Source: Ichthyophonus hoferi
Lineage: Eukaryota; Opisthokonta; Ichthyosporea; Ichthyophonida; Ichthyophonidae
Assembly: GCA_002751075.1 (NCBI GenBank)
Contig: NAOQ01000258.1
Coordinates: forward strand, 26,552-55,978
DNA: 29,427 bases
Direction: 5' to 3'
A model generated the notes under the pieces. The model made no database searches. It was not told the DNA's origin and saw nothing but the letters and a program-made list of their open reading frames with translations. The first letter of the stretch is position 1, and every line of letters starts with the position of its first letter. Of the stretch, positions 22,775-29,427 are shown one piece after another. The translations under genes and the position numbers were made by a program.

Positions 22775-24642
22775 TCAAGCTATATTCAATTGATATTGTT
22801 GGACGTGCAATATCCAAAATTATTTGCCAAGTACAAGTGGTATAATTGGAAGATCATCCTAAAAAATAAATTATAATTTCATAAAAGACTCAAACATTTA
22901 TATGTCAAATATAACATAAAGCTTTTGAACAAAGAAAGAAATGTTTTTTTTTTTGGAAGAACATGGACAAGTCTGATAGTACCAAATGCTATTTTCTCAT
23001 TGCATAGGTACTGGTCCTACAAATTATGGGGTGCCACAGAGAGGCCTCGAATTGATTGAAACATTCCTTTTAAGTAAACAGAAGAGAAAAAACTCTTATA
23101 AATTTAACTACTTATTAAGAATACTTTTGATCTGCATGGTATAAAAAATTTGGTTTAGTTTTTGGTAAAATTCTCTATGGATTATCTCATCTTGGTTTTT
23201 TTACAATTTCAATCCGGTAATACCATTAAGTTCTCTTACGGAGTCTAAGCACCTCAGTCGTGTTTGGCTATCTGGTTGCATTGAGAGTATTTAATTTTAT
23301 TAAACTTGCTCTTGTTGTCATATATAGTTAGTAGGTGTTTGTGTGCATTACGCATATGAGCAGTATATGGCACTGTACCTCTATAGTTATGGATCTAGTA
23401 CAATTAGCAGTTAGGCATATGTTAGTTAATTTATTGATTAGTTCAGCAGTATGCCACTTTAACTATGATAGCTTACAATTAATCTATGTTTAGTAATATT
23501 TATTACTAGGTACCTTCCGGTACTCAGAGGTGGCTTGACCGGAGGTCAAGGTATAGTATGGTATCTTAATTTATTTACCTGAAACCAAGCATTACAGAAT
23601 ATTTATCAGTACCTAGGTGCCACCAAACAGTAATAGTAAATAAATTGTGTTGGAAAAATTGTTTTCACTACACTTTTTTCTATAGTTTCTTTACATTCTT
23701 TTTTTTTGGTACCACAAAAAGGTATTATTATTATACTTAGCTAAAGCTTGGTGTGGCATTCCTACTAGCTGAGCTGTCATTACTGGTTAATAACTTAGGA
23801 AGTGATACAGTATGTGTCCAATAATACCCATGCACCAATTAGACTTCCAAACAGAAGTTCAATGTATTTTATTGGATAGCATTAAAATAGTCTTGAAGCA
23901 CCAAGAAGTATATATGCCAGGCTGAAAAAATAATACAAAACTGCTCTCCGGTCATCTAAACAATATTGTCTTACTTTTTTATTAATTTCTAGCAAATCAA
24001 ATATAAATTATGTCAAGTATATTTATAAATGTAGAATTATAAAATACAGATAATTTAGAAGGCCAACTAAAACAATCTGGTATTAATACTATTATTGAAA
24101 ATAGAATTACAGTATATCCCCAATCAGTTTTGGATCACAGTTATTTTGTTTGAAGTGAAACACCCAGGAAGAAATTAAGAGCCTTTTCATCACTCCACCA
24201 AAAGTGAGAACTTCAGGCAAGTTAGATAAACCTTTAACATAATCATTACCAGATGATAGAGATGCTGATATTTTTTATAACCACAAAAATTAACAATTGC
24301 AAAGCAATCACTTATTTTCTACGATCATGGGATTCACAAGATCTGGACCAATAACCATCGTACATGACAATATTGCACCAATCAACATATAGCCCAAAGT
24401 AATTCCCTGGAAGAAAAGTGTCTAGATCCTTGTAGACTTTACATAGGTAAATATACACCACAATATTATATATTACTAATTATTATTATTATATATTGAA
24501 GTGTCTCAGCCCCTGCAAGTGTTTGGCTGAATACTTCATGATGTCAAGTACGAAAATACTTATTGCTTATGTAGTATTAAACCTCTAAATGCTAAGTCAC
24601 ATATAGAATAAGGTTTCAATTGGTAATTGAGAGTTAGACATT

Positions 24643-24691
24643 AATTAGTTATAGTTAATTAACTATATAATGTCACTAACTATAGCTAATT
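24643..24691. repeat. 15-bp-arm inverted repeat (MITE-like hairpin)
   Basis: Arms AATTAGTTATAGTTA (24643-24657) and TAACTATAGCTAATT (24677-24691) pair with one mismatch around a 19-base loop. The loop begins with a further self-complementary stretch. It resembles a remnant of a miniature inverted-repeat element, but no target duplication was found. Confidence 0.5.
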
Positions 24692-24884
24692 GGGACTAGA
24701 TGTTTAGTGCAGTATAGAGCGTTAATTTACCATAGTTTTAAATCCTGTTGGTTATTGGCATTTAATCACACATAGTAGTTGATGATACATATGGGATACA
24801 CAGCATTGTATTTTCCAATTCACAAATGTAGTGTCCTTAGAAGAGAAAACGGTTTTCACAAACGATGACATTATGATGGATGGA

Positions 24885-25480
24885 AACTTTTTTAAGTTTT
24901 CCAGTCTGGAATCAGCCAACCACGCTGTTCATTGGCATAGCCAAGTATACATTCTAAGCATCCCTGAGGTGTGAATTTTTCCTTTATCTTGATGTCATTG
25001 ATGTCATAAATGATTTTGCAGCTAAAAACATGGAGACGCTCCTTTGGTGGCTTATCCTTGGTCCATATGGTGTAGGGGACCATATCATTAGAGAGTGCCT
25101 GTATCGCAGATACGTTTTGGGTGAAAATGGTGGCTCTAAGTGCATAGTCCCAGAAGTAATGCTGAACATTTGCAAGATTCAGGGTGCTTCTAACCATGGT
25201 GATGATTTGATGGTTTATTCTCTCAGAATTATCAGTGCTTTGTGGTGTATAGGGGAGGGTAACATGATGTGAAATGCCACTTTTTTTTTTGAGAAAAACG
25301 GTGAACGTGGAAGATAAGTACTCACACTTCTGGTCTGTGAACAAAATGGTAATCTTGAAAGTAGCATAGAGAGAGGAGACAGTTCTAGATTGAAATATTG
25401 GTGGGTTGGTGACTATGAAGATCCATGAAGTGAGCGTGTTTCAGTTGTGCTAATTGCCCTACAGGAGGTCTATAAATGTT
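24885..25480 (-). mobile_element. Ty1/copia retrotransposon fossil, integrase region
   Basis: The minus-strand translation matches the copia-type integrase core. Landmarks are an aspartate strand region (FTDQKCEYLSSTF, compare TDNGGEFTSNEF), then LPYTPQSTDNSERINH (compare APYTPQQNGVAERLNR), then TMVRSTLNLANVQHYFWDYAL, PYTIWTKDKPPKERLHVFSCK and LECILGYANEQRGW. A trace of the preceding zinc-binding and N-terminal catalytic part continues to about 25480. The element is broken and clearly fragmentary, with several breaks. No gag, protease, reverse transcriptase or terminal repeats could be assigned with confidence, though decayed sequence to the left may belong to it. Its divergence suggests an old insertion. 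It lies between HRD1 and the right-hand gene, antisense to the latter. Confidence 0.9.
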
Positions 25481-27679
25481 GGGACCAAGGTCATCATATT
25501 CAGATGGATGGTTAGAGTGGGTGATATAGTCAGATTCAAGATGTCAGTCTGAATGTAGTAACAATTTGGATTGGAGGAGGCTTACGTTTATGAATAAGTT
25601 ACAATTTATGCCAGTGATATAAAGGACCTCGTGTAGTATGACGTCATGAGTCATTCTGCTCTTGCCTGTTCATATTTCATTTTATTTCAATCTAAACAAA
25701 AGTCCACATGTAAAACCCTATATTTTGCATACTAACCAATTAATTACTACTGTTGATTATATATAATATAAAACGAGATACTACTCACTGTTACTATTAT
25801 AGGACCAATTCATCAGCGATTATGCATCTAAAGAGGAAAAAATATTGTGGTAAATCTATCATTTAAAAAATATTTATTTCTTATTAAGTACTTATTTGTA
25901 ACTATGCCATAAATTTAATTGCTATGTCGGAATTTATCTTTATTCTATTTGCTATTACTATAGTTTCACGTAAATTACAAACTACCATCATAATATTAAA
26001 TACTTGTATTTTTCTGCGAGTTATCTATATATCTATATATCTATGTATAGGTTGGTTATATAATGAAACAAAACGTAACTAATAATACGATTAAATGGCC
26101 TGAGGACCTGATTTTTTGGAACTTACTTTACTGGCTGGAGAGTTTTACCCCAAGAACGCTTGTAAGTTTCTAAGTTAACATCTGCTTATTCATACAATAT
26201 ATGAACTCAATCGTATTAAGCCTTAATATGGTATCCACCAATAAAAAAGACAACATAGCGCTAGTATATGTTAACTAAAAGTGCATATTAATGCTATTGA
26301 CTCAACAATAACCGGGTCATTGACATTGATTCACCTACCCACTCAATGATTACTACATAGGTATATATAGGCAATGTACATTTTAATCTTAATCATCTAT
26401 ATAGATAAATATGGGAAGCCTCAAGCTCTGTTGTTTTTAGCAGCAATCTGCTTCGCTTGTAAACTTACTTAGCAATATCAACCTTGGGTAAAGTAAACTA
26501 GGCTCTATAGGATACATTGAAGACCATATACCCTTTTTTTGTATACACTATGTAGCATTAGGTATTATTCAAACCAAGTCATCACATTAAAACCTGCGTC
26601 CCACACACTATTGGCCACCTATTCGTGCCTACTGTGGTTTATTATTACAGCTTAGAAATTTTTTCTTTCAAATGTTTATTTATACACTTTATCTATCGCT
26701 ATAAAAGATTTTACCTACTTATCTTTGTTATATCACAAACAAAATCCTAAAGACAGCAGCACTGATAGTACTTTGCATCATAATAACTTGGCTAGCCTCC
26801 CAGTAGGTAATTAAATCCAAAAACATGTTATAGTTGAAAAATCTTTGTGATAGCATGTATAACTTAAAATAAATATATACAGCACTTGTTTTCTTTTGCA
26901 TAAACAGTAAATGAGTGTTATGTGATATACCATACCTATTGGAGGTTTGAAGGTAATTAGGTAGAGGTAATAATATAAGTAGAGAAAGATGCTTTATTGT
27001 ACCATCCTCTACATAACTGTTGTATATGTAAAATATTCAATATTAGATACAGTAATGTTAATATATATGAAATAACATAATTAATTTTATTCATTACACT
27101 GCTGTACTGATGATTACGAGGGAAAGTATATATTTGTTGCACTACTATTAGTAAGGAAATGAAATATTTATTAGTTATTTATTAGATATTGTTAATTAGT
27201 ACATGTAATTGGTAGAGATAATATAATTAACAAATTATAATAATGTGTGATTGGAGGAGACAGTAAAATTAACGAATATCCTCATTATTCTCACCTAATA
27301 TATTCGGAATGCATAATGGAGGGCTGTAAGGCTGTTCCGGTAAAATGAAAATTATGATTGAGTCTGTTTTTTAGCGAAAATTATAACTAGCAATTAAAAA
27401 ATTGTCAAAAATGGGCAATGACTCATTGGTGGCGATTAGTCACTCATCGCACAATTTCAGGTTCATGATTGGTTAATATAGGATTATTCAGTGATTAATT
27501 AATATTCCATTCGCAACATTTATACAATGCGATTTTACACACCATAGGCCAACATTCCGATATCAATACACTTCCAATACGCTTACAGCCCTATGTCAAG
27601 CTTACTATAACGGCTCACTCACTATTCCTAGCAAGAGAAAGGAAGGTCTGTAGTGGACCAAGCAATATAGCAAATAAAG
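25481..27679. other. AT-rich intergenic DNA
   Basis: No gene, RNA gene or clear mobile element was found. A 61-codon minus-strand frame at 26957-27142 is low-complexity and unsupported. The last 250 bases contain several ATTGG/CCAAT pentamers and lead into the TATA-like element of the right-hand gene. Confidence 0.45.
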
Positions 27680-27689
27680 TATATATATA
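27680..27689 (+). promoter_or_regulatory. TATA-like element of the right-hand gene
   Basis: TATATATATA lies 67 bases before the proposed ATG at 27757. Initiation about 30 bases downstream would fall near 27710 and give a short leader. The surrounding DNA is AT-rich, so a chance match is possible. Confidence 0.35.
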
Positions 27690-27708
27690 GGCATAGTAGT
27701 CGAAGTAC

Positions 27709-27747
27709 ATGAGGACAGACAGACCAACTTACTACACCGACAAGTAG
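27709..27747 (+). other. Possible 12-codon upstream ORF
   Basis: An ATG at 27709 opens a short frame, MRTDRPTYYTDK, that ends with TAG at 27745-27747, nine bases before the proposed main ATG. It matters only if transcription starts upstream of it. That is uncertain, because the TATA-like element predicts a start very close to this ATG. Confidence 0.2.
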
Positions 27748-27756
27748 ACGACTTAC

Positions 27757-29427
27757 ATGTTACCAACCTGCAAGGTGTGTAGGCTTAAAGCTAGCCTTGC
27801 TTTAGTGGTAATTGCAGGGAGGGCATGAACAGCAATGGGCACTCATATATAATATTTAATTTTTACTACAAACATAAATATTAGAAGTAGTTACAGTTAC
27901 ACCTTATAAATAGTTTCTACAGGTAAACAACCAGGCCTTTCAATTGGTTTCAAGTGGAAAGGTAGAGGTAGTGTCACCTTTCTGTTCCAACTAGGATTTG
28001 TTTGAAATAGGTACCTTATTGCAAACATTGAATAAGGTTATTTGTCATCTGTTTTCTCGTTGTGTGAATGCCAACAGTAGGTTGGGCAGGATGAATGGGG
28101 AAGACCAGGAGGAGGTGCTGGTCAATGCCATGCAGTCATGTCTTCAGAGTTTAGACAATATCCCCCACCTTGCAAATGACCTTGTTATGCTTATGCGTAT
28201 AATGGGTCTGATTAGCCTTGGGTAAGTATCATTTAGCAAATAAATGTTCAGATACCAACCTATGTTTCACTCTTAGACTCCTTCACTATTTAAAGATACA
28301 CACACACAGATATATCCATTCCAACTTAAACCCATGTCCCCATATATACAACTAAACCTATAATTACAGAAGTTCTCTAACACCTCCACACCTATTTGAT
28401 CATTAACCTACACACACATGACATACACAACTGCCTGTATATAGCCTCCTACTATCTTATATACAGAAATAGACCTATAAGCGGATATACTTACACATGC
28501 AAACATGCCTCTTTTGTTGCTTTCATACACAGCTGTACACAAAGGCATACACATAGTTTACGTTCTTGCATGTATCCTATTATATTCTTACCTATTAGCG
28601 CGCAATTACAACATAGCCTTGGTCTTACACTCTGTATTCAACTACATAACTCACAAGTAATCATATATGTCTTATGCACATATCTGTTGCAATGCTTCCT
28701 TCCACCTAGGGTTCCTCCCCTGTGTGTACACCTATATACCCTACCATATGTCACATATAGCCTACTATTCTCCCTGAAGAGATGCAGCCACAATACATAA
28801 ACTAAAACACCCCTTTACTCCTTGGCCGTATACTGCAGTGTATTTCACCCCTGCCTTTTGGTTCTAGTTAGATAGAATGCCGGTTATAATTGTAATTTCC
28901 CAAATGCGCAATGCACAATATATATATAAAGGAAAAGGGAATAAGAGAGGATGCCTTAATGTGCGTATCTTTCTATGTAGATGCAGGTGTGTACGGACCA
29001 CTTTATCCCCCATACCCTTAATGGTAGTGGGGAAGGTTATTTATACCATCCAATCATTAACTTTACGCCCTTCTCCCCCTTCTCCCTTGAGGTTCCCTTT
29101 AACTGGAAAGTCACTAGCAGCCTGTGCCGTCAAACACAATGCCATCTTCCTATTGGACAATGAAACCAAAGGTGGTACACGCTATTCCCTCGTACACTAT
29201 GTGCCTGACGGTTCGGGACATCGACGTCATAAACGAGCAGCGGCTACCAATGAGACCAAGGTGGACTATCGGTTGAGTAGAGGGACCAAAAGGCGTGGGG
29301 GTGAATGTGGAAGCGGGACTGAGACCAATAAGAAGTCAAAGTATAATCTCTTGCAGCTACTTCTTCTCCCCGCTTTCTCTTATAGTATAGTACTACATGT
29401 ATATCTGTCTTATATTATAGTACTACA
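27757..29427 (+). CDS. Unidentified multi-exon gene, 5' part (runs off the window)
   Basis: The family is not recognised. Proposed exons are 27757-27774 (MLPTCK), 27923-27961, 27995-28221 and 28981 to the right edge. They join in frame across GT-AG borders to at least 243 codons with no stop. Exon 3 is helical and leucine-rich: DLFEIGTLLQTLNKVICHLF, then NGEDQEEVLVNAMQSCLQSL and NDLVMLMRIMG. It ends at a strong donor, CTTGG/gtaagt. Exon 4 continues with TTLSPIPLMVVGKVIYTI, a proline/serine patch, TGKSLAACAVKHNAIFLLDN, then TRYSLVHYVPDGSGHRRHKR and a lysine/arginine-rich tail with KRRGG. The tail would suit a nuclear localisation signal, or a furin-like site if the protein were secreted; no signal peptide is visible. 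Between exons 2 and 3 only 33 bases remain, so exon 2 may instead be skipped or wrongly called; exon 1 to exon 3 is also in frame. Exon 4 may end at GT sites near 29226, 29261 or 29300. Confidence 0.5.

Larger units (their letters stand above)
22441..24884. other. Intergenic DNA, repeat-like, no gene
   Basis: A CCAAT/ATTGG cluster lies at 22450-22560, with four CCAAT pentamers in about 110 bases. The rest is AT-rich with several inverted repeats. A stretch at about 24160-24440 reads on the plus strand like heavily decayed coding sequence, but the family is not recognised. Much of the interval is probably old mobile-element debris adjoining the copia fossil. No intact gene is present. Confidence 0.4.

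Noticed and set aside
25030-25272. 80-codon plus-strand frame
   Set aside because: It is the shadow of the copia integrase frame on the other strand.
28396-28800. 134-codon plus-strand frame between exons of the right-hand gene
   Set aside because: It is a CA/TA-rich intron sequence with histidine, tyrosine and threonine bias and has no family resemblance.

Overview
This is animal nuclear DNA, AT-rich (roughly 35-37% GC by eye), with split genes, GT-AG introns and many microsatellites. The proteins are clearly metazoan-type but diverged from vertebrate sequences. An early-branching invertebrate such as a sponge fits; that placement is inference. Nothing bacterial was seen: no operons, no CRISPR array, no rRNA, and no tRNA B-box that I could find.

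Four protein-coding loci can be read. (1) A 10-exon plus-strand gene at 1425-5843 encodes SPT3 (SUPT3H type), the double-histone-fold subunit of the SAGA co-activator. (2) A single-exon minus-strand gene at 7885-8100 encodes a heterotrimeric G-protein gamma subunit ending in the CaaX box CIIL. (3) An 11-exon minus-strand gene at 13610-21915 encodes HRD1/synoviolin, the multi-spanning RING-H2 E3 ligase of ER-associated degradation; all eight zinc ligands are intact. (4) A plus-strand gene starts near 27757 and runs off the right edge. Its exon chain is coherent, but I do not recognise the family. A weaker coding-like locus, with splice signals on both strands, lies at about 6430-7047.

Between the genes: 1-1424 is the SPT3 upstream flank. 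5844-6753 and 7048-7884 are short spacers. 8101-13609 is a long AT-rich desert with one small unexplained ORF. 21916-24884 holds the HRD1 upstream region (a CpG-containing palindrome and a CCAAT cluster) and then repeat-like DNA with hairpins. About 24885-25480 is a broken fossil of a Ty1/copia retrotransposon (integrase part). 25481-27679 is featureless AT-rich DNA leading to a TATA-like element in front of the last gene.

The genes do not form a pathway: transcription, G-protein signalling and ER protein quality control are simply neighbours. No wholly new system could be demonstrated. The most unusual signals are a strong local excess of CCAAT/ATTGG pentamers through the SPT3 locus, the unidentified gene at the right edge with a possible 33-base intron, and the two-strand coding-like locus at 6.4-7.0 kb whose splice-acceptor region has been tandemly duplicated.
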